A DNA stretch of 64,000 nt from contig NZ_LZDB01000003.1 in assembly GCF_001676655.1 (NCBI RefSeq), positions 61,372-125,371 on the forward strand, given 5' to 3'. How positions within the stretch are numbered: the first letter of the stretch is position 1; each line of letters begins with the position of its first letter. The notes beneath the pieces were generated by a model, which made no database searches, was not told the origin of the DNA, and was given only the letters and a program-made list of their open reading frames with translations. Origin of the DNA: Perlucidibaca aquatica. Its GTDB lineage: Bacteria > Pseudomonadota > Gammaproteobacteria > Pseudomonadales > Moraxellaceae. Position numbers and translations under genes: made by a program. Positions 28,909 to 38,336 of this stretch are shown here, one piece after another.

Positions 28909-29400
28909 TTAAAAAGTGACCGTCATGGTCAGGGTGTCGGAGTAGCTGCCTGCCGTAACGGTCTGATTAGCTGCAATAGAGCCATAAATCACAGTAGGGA
29001 CGGCAACCCCTAAGCCTGTACCTGTTACGCCTGTGCCCGCAGAGTTGCCCCAAGTGGCCCCAGCCAGTGTGTTCGAGAGGGTGTAATCCAAAGTGTCGAC
29101 CTCGGTTGCATGCTTCATTTTTCGCGTGCTAGCACTGGAGCCATACAAACCGTTGCTGATGTGAAGGGTATAACTGCTACCCAAGCTACAGGTCACGTTT
29201 ACGCTAGTTGTGCCCACGGAGGGCAGCGTAAAGCTGTAGGTACCAAACGCTAAATCACTGATGGTTGAGAGGGTGCAGGCATTAGCTACCGTGGCGGTGA
29301 CATTGAAATTTGCGGTCGCGGTAGCGGCGTTACTATGGCCTGCAATCAACGCCAAGCACATCAGGAGTGCCGGTCGGACGGACTTTGCGGAAGTTTTCAT
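28909..29400 (-). CDS. Major pilin of a Csu-type pilus (spore coat U domain)
   Basis: The 163-residue precursor has a signal peptide (cleavage probably after SNAA, residue 25-26). After that comes a short strand TATANFNVTATVANA, which looks like the donor strand that completes the next subunit. An SCPU domain follows with CTLSTISDLAFGTYSF, a cysteine pair and the terminal SYSDTLTMTVTF. It is the first gene of the four-gene pilin-chaperone-usher-tip set and so the probable major subunit. The name spore coat U refers to the domain only; this is not a sporulation gene. The promoter probably lies in 29401-29470 but no good match was found. Confidence 0.85.
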   Translation of the reverse strand: MKTSAKSVRPALLMCLALIAGHSNAATATANFNVTATVANACTLSTISDLAFGTYSFTLPSVGTTSVNVTCSLGSSYTLHISNGLYGSSASTRKMKHATEVDTLDYTLSNTLAGATWGNSAGTGVTGTGLGVAVPTVIYGSIAANQTVTAGSYSDTLTMTVTF

Positions 29401-29539
29401 GTGATGCCTCTGTCATTGAGTGTTTACATTTCTATACTCGGCGCGCCTGTTGGCTGGTTCATGCTCTTAGCGTGGCTTTATTGTGCAGAAAGTGTTCGTT
29501 TTGAGCGGCTTTCGTAGCCTGTGTGTTTGTCAGTGAAGG

Positions 29540-29568
29540 CTTGCAAGCCGGAGCACTTTTCCCTATCA
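29540..29568 (+). promoter_or_regulatory. Promoter of rplU-rpmA
   Basis: TTGCAA (29540-29545), a 17-base spacer and TATCAT (29563-29568) form a good sigma-70 promoter about 105 bases ahead of the rplU start. No other good candidate lies between the pilin gene and rplU. Confidence 0.65.
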
Positions 29569-29673
29569 TCACGCGCCTTGCGAATTTTCTCGGTCCCGGG
29601 TTCTTCCAACTGCATCAATCGCTCATCCGAGCCAGATGCGACCCGCCCCGATTGATGCTTGATGGAGCAGTGT

Positions 29674-29985
29674 ATGTACGCAGTTATTAAGAGCGGTGGT
29701 AAGCAACACCGTGTAGTAGAAGGCGAGCGCCTGAAGGTTGAGCTTCTGGCTGTTGAGCCAGGCCAAGTCATCACGTTTGACGACGTGCTGATGGTCGTTA
29801 ATGGCGACAACATCCAAGTCGGTACGCCAATCGTTGCCGGTGCCAAGGTCACAGCCGAAGTGCTGGACCACGGTCGCCACGATAAGATTCGTATCGTTAA
29901 GTTCCGTCGTCGTAAGCACTACCGTCGTCAGGCGGGTCACCGTCAGTACTACACTGAACTGAAAATCACGAGCATCAGCGTCTAA
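29674..29985 (+). CDS. rplU: 50S ribosomal protein L21
   Basis: L21 binds 23S rRNA in the large subunit. The start at 29674 gives [14 protein letters not shown], the canonical N terminus, with a GGAG ribosome site seven bases upstream; an upstream ATG at 29659 is not supported. Length is 103 residues, identical to the usual size. The C-terminal [16 protein letters not shown] segment is the conserved basic tail. It is followed by rpmA after 30 bases, the universal L21-L27 pair. Confidence 0.98.
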   Translation: MYAVIKSGGKQHRVVEGERLKVELLAVEPGQVITFDDVLMVVNGDNIQVGTPIVAGAKVTAEVLDHGRHDKIRIVKFRRRKHYRRQAGHRQYYTELKITSISV

Positions 29986-30015
29986 CGACGTTCTGCGCAA
30001 AGAGAGAATAGAGAC

Positions 30016-30276
30016 ATGGCACATAAAAAAGCTGGCGGTTCTACCCGCAACGGTCGCGACTCAGAAGCCAAACGACTTGGCACAAAAGTTTACGGCGGCC
30101 AAACCATTCAAGCTGGCGCGATCATCATCCGTCAGCGTGGCACGCAATTCTGGGCTGGCGAAAACGTCGGCATGGGTCGCGACCACACCCTGTTTGCCAA
30201 GGCTCACGGCGTTGTTCGCTTCGTGACCAAAGGCGCATTCAACCGTAAGTATGTCGAAGTGGTTGCCAGCGCCTAA
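30016..30276 (+). CDS. rpmA: 50S ribosomal protein L27
   Basis: L27 reaches into the peptidyl transferase centre. The 86-residue protein begins [20 protein letters not shown], with the conserved basic N terminus not preceded by a cleavable extension. Internal segments [16 protein letters not shown] and [14 protein letters not shown] are standard. It is co-transcribed with rplU and ends before a strong terminator. Confidence 0.98.
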   Translation: MAHKKAGGSTRNGRDSEAKRLGTKVYGGQTIQAGAIIIRQRGTQFWAGENVGMGRDHTLFAKAHGVVRFVTKGAFNRKYVEVVASA

Positions 30277-30338
30277 GCCATGGCTTAGTTGCGTTGATAG
30301 CCCTCGGCTGAGCACACGGCTCGGTTGATGACAGAAAG

Positions 30339-30365
30339 GCCCCGCCGCAACGCGGGGCTTTTTTG
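30339..30365 (+). terminator. Rho-independent terminator after rpmA
   Basis: GCCCCGC (30339-30345) pairs with GCGGGGC (30352-30358) and is followed by TTTTTT. It lies between rpmA and obgE and probably causes partial or full termination of the ribosomal-protein unit. Confidence 0.9.
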
Positions 30366-30394
30366 TTTGCAGTGGGCGTGCGGGGTTCATTTAG

Positions 30395-31639
<1,245 letters not shown>

Positions 31640-31725
31640 GCGGCTTGAGCCCTAGCGCGCAAGGCCGCACAATCGCGGCTTCGTTATCGTCTTAGCTACC
31701 GTTTAGGTTTTCGGGATTTCGCATC

Positions 31726-32850
31726 ATGTCTCTGCACCGCTCGCGCCTTCAGCATGCCCGTCGCTGGGTCGTCAAAATCGGCTCGGCCTTGCTCACCGAC
31801 AATGGGCAGGGCTTAGATCAGGCCGCGATGGCGGCTTGGGTGGCGCAGATGGTGGCGTTGAAGGCACGCGGCATCGAGCTCATTTTGGTGTCATCGGGTG
31901 CTGTGGCAGAGGGCATGGTGCGCATGGGGCTTACCCAGCGTCCTGAGTCTGTGCCGGCCTTACAAGCCTGTGCCGCCATCGGCCAGATGGGCTTGGTGCA
32001 GGCCTATGAATCGCATTTTCGTGAGCACGGCGTGCGTACGGCGCAGGTGCTGCTCACGCACGATGATCTTGCCGATCGTCAGCGCTATCTCAATGCACGC
32101 AGTACGCTACGCACCTTGATGGACTGGGGTGTGCTGGCCGTCATCAATGAAAACGACACCGTGGCGACCGACGAAATCCGCTTTGGCGACAACGACACCT
32201 TGGGCGCTTTGGTGGCTAATCTGGTCGAGGCCGAAGCGCTGATCATCCTGACCGATCAGGAAGGCATGTTCGATCGCGACCCGCGCAATGACCCCGATGC
32301 CGTGTTGTTGCCTGAAGTTCAGGCCATGGACGAGCGTTTACTGGCGATGGCCGGCGGCGGTGGCAAGTTCGGCCGCGGCGGCATGGTCACGAAAGTGCGC
32401 GCGGCGCGTCTGGCGGCCCGTTCGGGCTGTGCCACAGTGATTGCCAGTGGCCGGGGTGTTGATGTGCTGACGCGTATTGCCGATGGTGAGGTGCTGGGCA
32501 CGCTGTTGTTGCCTGAGCAGGACCGACTGGCGGCGCGAAAGCAATGGTTGGCAGGGCATTTACAACATGCTGGCCGGCTGGTGCTGGATGCCGGTGCGGT
32601 GAAGGCGCTGCAAAGCGGTGGCCGAAGCCTCTTGCCTGTCGGCGTGCGTGAAGTGCAGGGCACGTTCTCTCGCGGTGAAGTCGTGGCTTGCCTTGATGAG
32701 CAGGGCCAACAGGTCGCCGTGGGCATGGTCAATTACAGTAGCGATGAAGCGTGCCGAATTGCTGGCCAGGCTTCTGAGCGCATCGAAAGTCTGCTCGGTT
32801 ACGCCGACGCGCCAGAACTGATTCATCGCGACAACATGGTGGTTGTTTAG
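31726..32850 (+). CDS. proB: Glutamate 5-kinase
   Basis: ProB phosphorylates glutamate, the first and feedback-regulated step of proline synthesis. The 374-residue protein has an amino acid kinase domain (residues 1 to about 265; [13 protein letters not shown] at 15-27, SSGAVAEG near 56, [17 protein letters not shown] near 140, [10 protein letters not shown] near 215). A C-terminal PUA domain completes the long form of the family. The stop is overlapped by the earliest possible start of the next gene (TTG 32843) or followed by GTG 32855, so translation is probably coupled. Confidence 0.97.
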   Translation: MSLHRSRLQHARRWVVKIGSALLTDNGQGLDQAAMAAWVAQMVALKARGIELILVSSGAVAEGMVRMGLTQRPESVPALQACAAIGQMGLVQAYESHFREHGVRTAQVLLTHDDLADRQRYLNARSTLRTLMDWGVLAVINENDTVATDEIRFGDNDTLGALVANLVEAEALIILTDQEGMFDRDPRNDPDAVLLPEVQAMDERLLAMAGGGGKFGRGGMVTKVRAARLAARSGCATVIASGRGVDVLTRIADGEVLGTLLLPEQDRLAARKQWLAGHLQHAGRLVLDAGAVKALQSGGRSLLPVGVREVQGTFSRGEVVACLDEQGQQVAVGMVNYSSDEACRIAGQASERIESLLGYADAPELIHRDNMVVV

Positions 32851-32854
32851 CGCC

Positions 32855-33763
32855 GTGGTCGGTCAGCGCGGACGTATCCTGCTGGCACTGACATCACTCT
32901 ATTTAGTCTGGGGCTCGACCTACCTCGCCATGCGCTGGGCCATCGAAGGCATGGCGCCGCTGTTTATGGCGGGCGTACGGTATCTCGTGGCGGGCGGCAT
33001 CATCTACGCATTTCTCGCCCTGCGCGGGCATCCCCACCCCAGCGTGAAGCAATGGCGCAATGCCGGTTTTGTCGGCACCTTGTTGCTGGTGGGCGGCAAT
33101 GGCGGCGTTGGCTTGGCGATGGAAGCGGGCGTGAACTCGGCGCTATCAGCCACGGTGGTGGCCTTAACGCCACTTTGTGCCGCACTTTTTGCACGCCTCT
33201 GGGGGCAGCGGACCACCGCGCGCGAGTGGTTGGGGTTGTTGCTGGGCGTGCTCGGCATTGTCTTGCTGAAGCAGGGCGAGGGGCTGGCCGGCTCCGTGTT
33301 TGGTTTTGCCGTGCTGATCTTTGCGGCGCTGATCTGGTCGTTCGGCTCCATGTGGGGCAAGCATCACGAGCAACCCAATGTCTGGATGACCAGCGCCGTG
33401 CAAATGTTGGTGGGCGGCGGTGCGCTGCTCATGGCGAGTCTGCTGCGCGGTGAGGCCTGGGGGGCTCCCGCATCAGCACAGAGCTTTTGGGCGTTGATGT
33501 ATCTGATTTTTATCGGGGCCATCGTCGGCTTCTCTTCGTATGTCTATCTACTGGCAACTGTGCGCCCCGCACTGGCAACCAGCTATGCCTATGTCAATCC
33601 GGTGGTGGCGGTGGCTCTCGGCGTCTGGCTCGGTGGGGAAACGGTGGATGCCGCTGAGCTCTGGGGGCTGGCGGTGATTCTGATGGGGGTAGTGCTGGTG
33701 TGCTGGCCGGTTCCATCGGCTTCAGATCAGTCGAAACAAATTTCACCGAAGGCGAATCAATGA
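32855..33763 (+). CDS. EamA-family drug/metabolite exporter, YedA-like
   Basis: The roughly 302-residue protein has ten membrane helices in two EamA repeats. It contains LYLVWGSTYLAMRWAIEG at the N terminus and ATSYAYVNPVVAVALGVWLGGE near residue 248, close to E. coli YedA. The substrate is unknown; relatives are generally regarded as exporters of small metabolites. The start is uncertain: GTG at 32855 or TTG at 32843, both right at the proB stop. The 3' end overlaps the next gene by four bases (ATGA). It is therefore the first member of a translationally coupled trio with the two repeat proteins that follow. Confidence 0.85.
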   Translation: MVGQRGRILLALTSLYLVWGSTYLAMRWAIEGMAPLFMAGVRYLVAGGIIYAFLALRGHPHPSVKQWRNAGFVGTLLLVGGNGGVGLAMEAGVNSALSATVVALTPLCAALFARLWGQRTTAREWLGLLLGVLGIVLLKQGEGLAGSVFGFAVLIFAALIWSFGSMWGKHHEQPNVWMTSAVQMLVGGGALLMASLLRGEAWGAPASAQSFWALMYLIFIGAIVGFSSYVYLLATVRPALATSYAYVNPVVAVALGVWLGGETVDAAELWGLAVILMGVVLVCWPVPSASDQSKQISPKANQ

Positions 33764-34461
33764 ACCTACGACAGTGGTTGTTTTTTCTTGGCCTGACCCT
33801 ATTGGCTGCCATGCTGGGTGGCGCATTTGCCGGCTGGTGGTTGTTCCAGCATGTGGATGCCCGCGTCCAGCTCAAGAACCAGCCCATGGTGGTGTCATTG
33901 CCTGAGGCCTTTGCGGTGAGTGCAGATGTACTGAATGTGCTGGACGTTCGCATTGATGGCGAAGTATCGGCACGCGTGCCCGTTAATCAGCTCATTACAG
34001 TGCCTATTCGTGACACGCTCAAGGTGACCGCCTCGGTGGATAGCGACGTGCCCATTCGTATGACGGTGCCTGTGCGTGAGCGCGTGTCTGTCGATCAAGT
34101 GGTTCATGTGGATACGCAGGTTCAGGTTCGTGTACTGGGCCGTGATTTAACGCTGCCGGTACGCGGCGATGTGCCAATCAAAGCGATGATTCCAGTGAAT
34201 TTGGATATTCCGGTAGATCAGCGTGTGCGCGTGCGCTTCAGTACGCCGGCGGATGTGCGCATCGATCAGCCCTTACGGATTCCGCTGAAGGCGGTTATTG
34301 ATACGGTGGTGCCGGTGCATAGCCAGTTGCGCGTGCCGGTGCAGTCTGCGTTACAGGCCAATATTCGTGTGCAAGGCCCGGTGCCTGCTGTGATTGAGCA
34401 TGCGGACCTACGCTTGCCGCTGCGTGACTTGGCGCTCGACGTGAAGCGCAAGCAGCCATGA
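33760..34461 (+). CDS. Membrane-anchored beta-repeat protein of unknown function, paralogue 1
   Basis: I do not recognise this 233-residue protein. A short cytoplasmic start leads into one membrane helix (about residues 7-29). The rest is probably periplasmic and made of short strands of alternating hydrophobic residues broken by V-P-[VI] or L-P-[LIV] steps (near 73, 81, 97, 103, 132, 138, 144, 150, 174, 184, 192, 208 and 219). There are no cysteines. Residues 65-77 (IDGEVSARVPVNQ) and the terminal VIEHADLRLPLRDLAL match the next gene's product, so the two are paralogues. ATGA overlaps couple it to the EamA gene before and the paralogue after. An elongated beta structure is the likeliest fold. 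Confidence 0.8.
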   Translation: MNLRQWLFFLGLTLLAAMLGGAFAGWWLFQHVDARVQLKNQPMVVSLPEAFAVSADVLNVLDVRIDGEVSARVPVNQLITVPIRDTLKVTASVDSDVPIRMTVPVRERVSVDQVVHVDTQVQVRVLGRDLTLPVRGDVPIKAMIPVNLDIPVDQRVRVRFSTPADVRIDQPLRIPLKAVIDTVVPVHSQLRVPVQSALQANIRVQGPVPAVIEHADLRLPLRDLALDVKRKQP

Positions 34462-35162
34462 CCCTAACGCCTCGTCTGGCCCTGACCGTATCGCTGATGG
34501 CGATGCTGACCTGCGTCGTGGGAGGCGGGTTGGGTGTGCTGATCTATCTGCGTTTAGTGGTTGGCATGGATTTGAGTCAGCAGCAGATATTGATGCGGCT
34601 GCCTGAGGGATTGCGCGCACTTGTAGACATCACCGATCCGGTGCCGATAAATATTGACGGCTTGGTGAATGCGCGAGTTCCTATTGATCAGACCTTTCAG
34701 CTCCCTTTGAAGGGGAGCTATGTTGCGCAAGTCGAGTTCAATGCCCAGATCCCGTTGAAAACGACCGTCACCTATCGTGGCAGCATTCCCATCCGGGCGT
34801 TTGCGGATCTGCGCGGCAGCACCGCCTTGGTGGTGAACTCGCGCTTTTTGCCTCAATTCGATTTGATGGCACGCGTGCCGTTGAACTTCGATCTGCCCAT
34901 TACGCTAACCGTGCCCATAGAGACTGAAATTGCATTGGCTTATCGCGGGCCCTTGCAGTTTTCCTTAAACCAGCAGGTGGCAGTACCCGTCCGTACGACG
35001 CTAAACACGCAATTTGCCCTGCATCGGGAAGCGCAAGCGCCGGTGCTGGCAAAAATTGGCCTACACGTTCATGCGCCCTCGGCAGCAATTCCTGTGCTTA
35101 TCGAGCAGGCTGACCTTCGCCTGCCCATTCAGCAGCTTACGTTGCAAGGCAGCGCGCCCTAG
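34458..35162 (+). CDS. Membrane-anchored beta-repeat protein of unknown function, paralogue 2
   Basis: The 234-residue protein has the same plan as its upstream neighbour. One membrane helix (about residues 8-32) is followed by a probably periplasmic region of hydrophobic/polar alternating strands with V-P-[VIL] or L-P-[LI] turns (near 75, 83, 99, 111, 140, 147, 153, 177, 195, 212 and 223). Shared blocks are IDGLVNARVPIDQ (66-78) and VLIEQADLRLPIQQLTL near the C terminus. The rest has diverged strongly. Its ATG overlaps the upstream stop (ATGA). It is the last gene of the proB-EamA-repeat protein run. No function can be assigned from sequence. Confidence 0.8.
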   Translation: MTLTPRLALTVSLMAMLTCVVGGGLGVLIYLRLVVGMDLSQQQILMRLPEGLRALVDITDPVPINIDGLVNARVPIDQTFQLPLKGSYVAQVEFNAQIPLKTTVTYRGSIPIRAFADLRGSTALVVNSRFLPQFDLMARVPLNFDLPITLTVPIETEIALAYRGPLQFSLNQQVAVPVRTTLNTQFALHREAQAPVLAKIGLHVHAPSAAIPVLIEQADLRLPIQQLTLQGSAP

Positions 35163-35183
35163 TCACAAGGTGCGATCCAAAGT

Positions 35184-35197
35184 TTGATCTGGGTCAA
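35184..35197 (+). promoter_or_regulatory. FNR/Anr-type binding site upstream of a small membrane-protein gene
   Basis: TTGAT-CTGG-GTCAA matches the FNR consensus TTGAT-N4-ATCAA with one mismatch. Its centre (35190.5) lies about 41.5 bases before a plausible start point near 35232. A weak -10 region (TGTCAT/TCATAG, 35220-35227) fits, which is the class II activation geometry. The regulator gene itself is adjacent at 35442-36158. Confidence 0.65.
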
Positions 35198-35256
35198 TAA
35201 CGCCAAGTCAGCAGAGTGGTGTCATAGCCTCATCAGTCATGAAGAGGAGAAAGGCC

Positions 35257-35454
35257 ATGTTGATGGAGTTATTGGGAACCTGGAGTGGGTTTTTATCGTT
35301 TGTCGTTATTGTGCTGTCGGCAGTGGGTATTCCACTGGGGGTGATGTGGGCTTTGATGCGTCAATACAAAGGACCCATTGAGTTAGCGCATGAGCCTCAG
35401 GCACCTGATCATGTGCAGCATTCGGCCTGGCGTAATCAGCGTTACGAGCATTGA
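35257..35454 (+). CDS. Small single-helix membrane protein (DUF3149-like)
   Basis: The 65-residue protein starts MLMELLGTWSGFLSFVVIV and has one hydrophobic helix (about residues 11-34), followed by a polar tail ending near HSAWRNQRYEH. The ATG at 35257 has a good GAGGAG site; an ATG 18 bases upstream lies before that site. The short helix with an acidic N-terminal residue and polar tail resembles DUF3149 proteins, but this is a weak call. It lies behind an FNR-type box and converges on the FNR-family gene, overlapping its 3' end by 13 bases. Expression under low oxygen is the likely setting. Confidence 0.6.
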   Translation: MLMELLGTWSGFLSFVVIVLSAVGIPLGVMWALMRQYKGPIELAHEPQAPDHVQHSAWRNQRYEH

Positions 35455-36158
35455 ACCTGAAGGCGCGCGTTGAGTCCGGGCAGGTCTTTCAGCGTGATCT
35501 GGCGGCCTGCCACGGTAATCAGGTTATCGTCTTGCAGTTTGTGCAGGGTACGGCTCAGCGTCTCTAGGGCTTGGCCGAGATAATTGGCTAAGTCTTCTCG
35601 CGTCATGGTCAGGCGCAGCGCTTGAGCAGAAAGGCGACGCCTGGACTGCCGCGCTGACCAGCTCAACAAAAAGCTCAGCACGCGCTCTTCGGCACTGGTC
35701 TGGCTGAGCATGTGCATACGTTGGTAGTCGGCGCGAATCTCATTGCTCATGATTTGAAAGAGATGGCTTTGCAGCTCCGGTAGTTGCTGCGACAGTCTGC
35801 TCATGGCATTTATCGGCAGCTCACATAGCCCCGTCTTTTCAGTGGCAATGGCGGTGCTCGCGCAATGCGACTGCGCCAAATTATCCAAACCGATGACTTC
35901 TCCCGGCAAATAAAAACCGGTGATCTGCGTTGATCCATCCGCCTGCGTCATAACCGTTTTCAAAGAGCCGGATTGAACGGCGTATATCGCACGGGCGCTA
36001 TCGCCTTGGCGGTAGACACTCTCGCCTTTGCTAAGCAGATTTTGTGAGTTGATCAAGCTGCTCAGCTGTTCCAGCGCTCTTGCCTCAAAGCTGGGCGGGA
36101 AGCACACCTTGTGCAGCCCGCATTCAATGCAGCGGGAGGATGGCGAGGTAAGAGACAT
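35442..36158 (-). CDS. fnr: Crp/Fnr-family oxygen-responsive regulator (FNR/Anr type)
   Basis: FNR senses oxygen through a [4Fe-4S] cluster and activates genes for low-oxygen growth. With the start at 36158 the protein has 238 residues. N-terminal cysteines C10, C13 and C19 (CIECGLHKVC) plus C112 in GLCELP match the four cluster ligands of E. coli FNR. The cyclic-nucleotide-fold region follows, then a helix-turn-helix with E199, S202 and R203 (ETLSR), the residues that read TTGAT half-sites. In-frame residues upstream of 36158 would translate the rpsT terminator and are rejected. In Pseudomonas the equivalent gene is called anr. A terminator separates it from rpsT. Confidence 0.92.
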   Translation of the reverse strand: MSLTSPSSRCIECGLHKVCFPPSFEARALEQLSSLINSQNLLSKGESVYRQGDSARAIYAVQSGSLKTVMTQADGSTQITGFYLPGEVIGLDNLAQSHCASTAIATEKTGLCELPINAMSRLSQQLPELQSHLFQIMSNEIRADYQRMHMLSQTSAEERVLSFLLSWSARQSRRRLSAQALRLTMTREDLANYLGQALETLSRTLHKLQDDNLITVAGRQITLKDLPGLNARLQVQCS

Positions 36159-36205
36159 GAGGCGTATTCCACCACTAGGATTTACCAGAAGCATATCAGC
36201 AGGCA

Positions 36206-36238
36206 TAAAAAAACCGGTCACGAGGACCGGTTTTTTAT
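36206..36238. terminator. Bidirectional terminator between rpsT and fnr
   Basis: ACCGGTC (36213-36219) pairs with GACCGGT (36225-36231), extended by A-tract/T-tract pairs on both sides, so either strand gives a stem followed by T residues. It ends rpsT transcription on the minus strand before the fnr gene. Confidence 0.88.
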
Positions 36239-36289
36239 CCACACGCTTTTCGTCCGCAAAGAGCCTGTTAGGCGCAGCGAACGCAGAGC

Positions 36290-36553
36290 TTAGGCGAGAG
36301 CCTTGATCTGAGCGTTCAGGCGGCTCTTATGACGAGCAGCCTTGTTCTTGTGGATGATGCCCTTGTCGGCGATACGGTCGATGACCGGAACAGCAACAGT
36401 GTAGGCAGCTTGCGCTACGGCCTTGTCGCCGGCGGCGATGGCGTTCACGACTTTCTTGATGTAAGTACGCACCATGGAGCGCAGGCTCGCATTGTGCAGG
36501 CGCTGCTTGTCGTTTTGACGAGCGCGCTTCTTGGCTTGTGCAGAGTTGGCCAC
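36290..36553 (-). CDS. rpsT: 30S ribosomal protein S20
   Basis: S20 is a helical protein binding 16S rRNA in the small subunit. The 87-residue sequence [18 protein letters not shown] and the later [17 protein letters not shown] are the family landmarks. It is divergent from murJ, as in many gammaproteobacteria. A promoter is visible at 36629-36657. The leader includes a small ATATGC/GCATAT inverted repeat (36594-36611) that might matter for the known autoregulation of S20, but this is speculative. Confidence 0.98.
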   Translation of the reverse strand: MANSAQAKKRARQNDKQRLHNASLRSMVRTYIKKVVNAIAAGDKAVAQAAYTVAVPVIDRIADKGIIHKNKAARHKSRLNAQIKALA

Positions 36554-36628
36554 AGGGCGACTCCTAAATAAATCGGTGAATAAAGTGTCTCAAATATGCG
36601 GGTTTGCATATCTAAAATCAGGCGCGCA

Positions 36629-36657
36629 ATGATGCCGATCCCATCGCACTAAGTCAA
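36629..36657 (-). promoter_or_regulatory. Promoter of rpsT
   Basis: Read on the minus strand: TTGACT (36657-36652), a 17-base spacer and CATCAT (36634-36629). The -35 matches five of six consensus bases and the -10 four of six. It gives a leader of about 70 bases before the rpsT start. Confidence 0.55.
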
Positions 36658-36718
36658 CTACTCTGGTGGCGATACTGGGGCGGCTGGGCTAACATCACGC
36701 CGCGCATCAGGAGTCGTC

Positions 36719-38278
36719 ATGTCTAACCCACCATTGCAGTCTACCAACAGCCGCTTGTGGCGCTCGACCTTTATTGTCAGTGCGATGACGCTGCTGTCCC
36801 GTATTGCGGGCTTGGTGCGAGACATGGTGTTCATGAATTTGTTCGGTGCCGGCAAGCTCATGGATGCCTTTTTGGTGGCCTTTAAGATTCCTAATTTTTT
36901 ACGACGATTATTTGCAGAGGGTGCTTTTTCGCAGGCGTTTGTGCCGGTCTTGTCGGACGTACGGGCTCAGCGTGGCGATGCTGCTGTGCGTCAGTTGATC
37001 GATCATGTTGCTGGCTCGCTGACGCTGATCATCGGCAGCATTAGTGCGGTAGCGATTGTGTTTGCCCCGGCTATCATTTTTGTCTTCGCGCCAGGCTTTC
37101 GTGAGGATGCGCTTCGCTTCGACCTCGCCGCCGACATGCTGCGCATCACCTTTCCTTATCTATTGCTGATTTCGCTGACGGCGTTTGCCGGCGGCATCCT
37201 TAATACTTACGGCCGTTTCGGCGCGTCCAGCTTCACGCCGGTGCTGATGAACCTGAGCATGATCGGCTGCGCAATCTGGTTGGCACCATTGCTAACCACG
37301 CCGATCATGGCGCTGGCCTGGGGCGTGCTCATTTCCGGCATCGTACAGCTTGGCTTTCAATGGCTGCCGTTGCGTCAGATCAATCTGGTGCCGCGCTTCA
37401 AGCCTAATTTCAAAGATCCCGATGTAAAACGCATTCTCACGCTGATGATTCCGGCCATGTTTGGCGTGTCGGTGAGTCAGATTAACTTGCTGCTGGATAC
37501 CGTGCTGGCGTCGTTTCTGGTGGCCGGCTCGGTGTCTTGGCTGTATACCGCTGAGCGTCTGACCGAGTTGCCGCTGGGGCTGATCGGCATCGCCGTGGCC
37601 ACGGTGATTTTGCCAACGCTGTCGGCCAAGCATGCGGAAAAGTCGGATGCCGAATTTCGCGGCACCATCGATTGGGCATTGAAAGTCATCGTCATGGTGG
37701 GTGTGCCGGCTTCGCTGGCGATGGGTATTCTGGCCGAGCCACTGATGGCATCTCTGTTTCATCACGGCGAGTTTGACCGCACGGATGTAGTGAAGTCGGC
37801 CATGGCCTTGCAAGCACTGTCTGGCGGTATTCTGGCGTTCATGCTCATCAAAGTCTTTGCCCCGGCGTTTTATGCTCGCCAGGACGTGAAGACCCCGGTA
37901 CGCATCGGCATTATTGCGATGGTGGCTAACATGGTGTTCAACCTCATGTTGGTCTGGCATTTAGAGCATGTTGGTTTGTCGCTGGCCAGTACGTTGTCGG
38001 CCTTCTTAAACGCCGGGCTGCTTTATAAAGGCCTGCATGAGAAGGGCATTTATCGTTTTGAGCGGCATTGGATAAAATTAGCCCTGCGTTTTGCTTTGGC
38101 GAACGCCGTCATGGTTGGCGTACTGTTGGCTGTCACTCCCGATAGTCTCTGGTGGTTGGATAATCCGGGTTGGTCGCGGGTGGGCTGGGTGTTGCTGATT
38201 TGTGCCGGTGGTGCTGCGAGTTATGGTCTGGCGTTGTTGGCTGTGGGATTCCGGCCACATGAGCTGCGCCATCACTGA
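36719..38278 (+). CDS. murJ: Lipid II flippase MurJ
   Basis: MurJ moves lipid-linked peptidoglycan precursors across the cytoplasmic membrane. The 519-residue protein has about 14 hydrophobic helices. The N-terminal SAMTLLSRIAGLVRDMVFMNLFGAG, LFAEGAFSQAFVPV near residue 65 and FFHHGEFD-like LFHHGEFDRTD near 343 are diagnostic. It sits between rpsT and ribF in the standard order and is probably expressed with ribF, 58 bases downstream. Formerly mviN. Confidence 0.97.
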   Translation: MSNPPLQSTNSRLWRSTFIVSAMTLLSRIAGLVRDMVFMNLFGAGKLMDAFLVAFKIPNFLRRLFAEGAFSQAFVPVLSDVRAQRGDAAVRQLIDHVAGSLTLIIGSISAVAIVFAPAIIFVFAPGFREDALRFDLAADMLRITFPYLLLISLTAFAGGILNTYGRFGASSFTPVLMNLSMIGCAIWLAPLLTTPIMALAWGVLISGIVQLGFQWLPLRQINLVPRFKPNFKDPDVKRILTLMIPAMFGVSVSQINLLLDTVLASFLVAGSVSWLYTAERLTELPLGLIGIAVATVILPTLSAKHAEKSDAEFRGTIDWALKVIVMVGVPASLAMGILAEPLMASLFHHGEFDRTDVVKSAMALQALSGGILAFMLIKVFAPAFYARQDVKTPVRIGIIAMVANMVFNLMLVWHLEHVGLSLASTLSAFLNAGLLYKGLHEKGIYRFERHWIKLALRFALANAVMVGVLLAVTPDSLWWLDNPGWSRVGWVLLICAGGAASYGLALLAVGFRPHELRHH

Positions 38279-38336
38279 TGCGCATCCTTTATACTGCGCT
38301 GCTTTTTCACGCTGACGCCTTAACGAGTTTGCCCTC

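Noticed and set aside
25495..29400. Sporulation genes (spore coat U domains)
   Set aside because: The domain name is historical. Chaperone and usher genes between the two SCPU proteins show this is a Csu-type pilus locus.
35442..36242. Longer FNR-family protein starting at 36242
   Set aside because: The extra 28 residues would be translated from the rpsT terminator and have no similarity to FNR; the ATG at 36158 puts the cluster cysteines at the normal distance.
36594..36611. Small inverted repeat in the rpsT leader as a regulatory site
   Set aside because: Six-base arms are too short to claim function without conservation data; only mentioned under rpsT.
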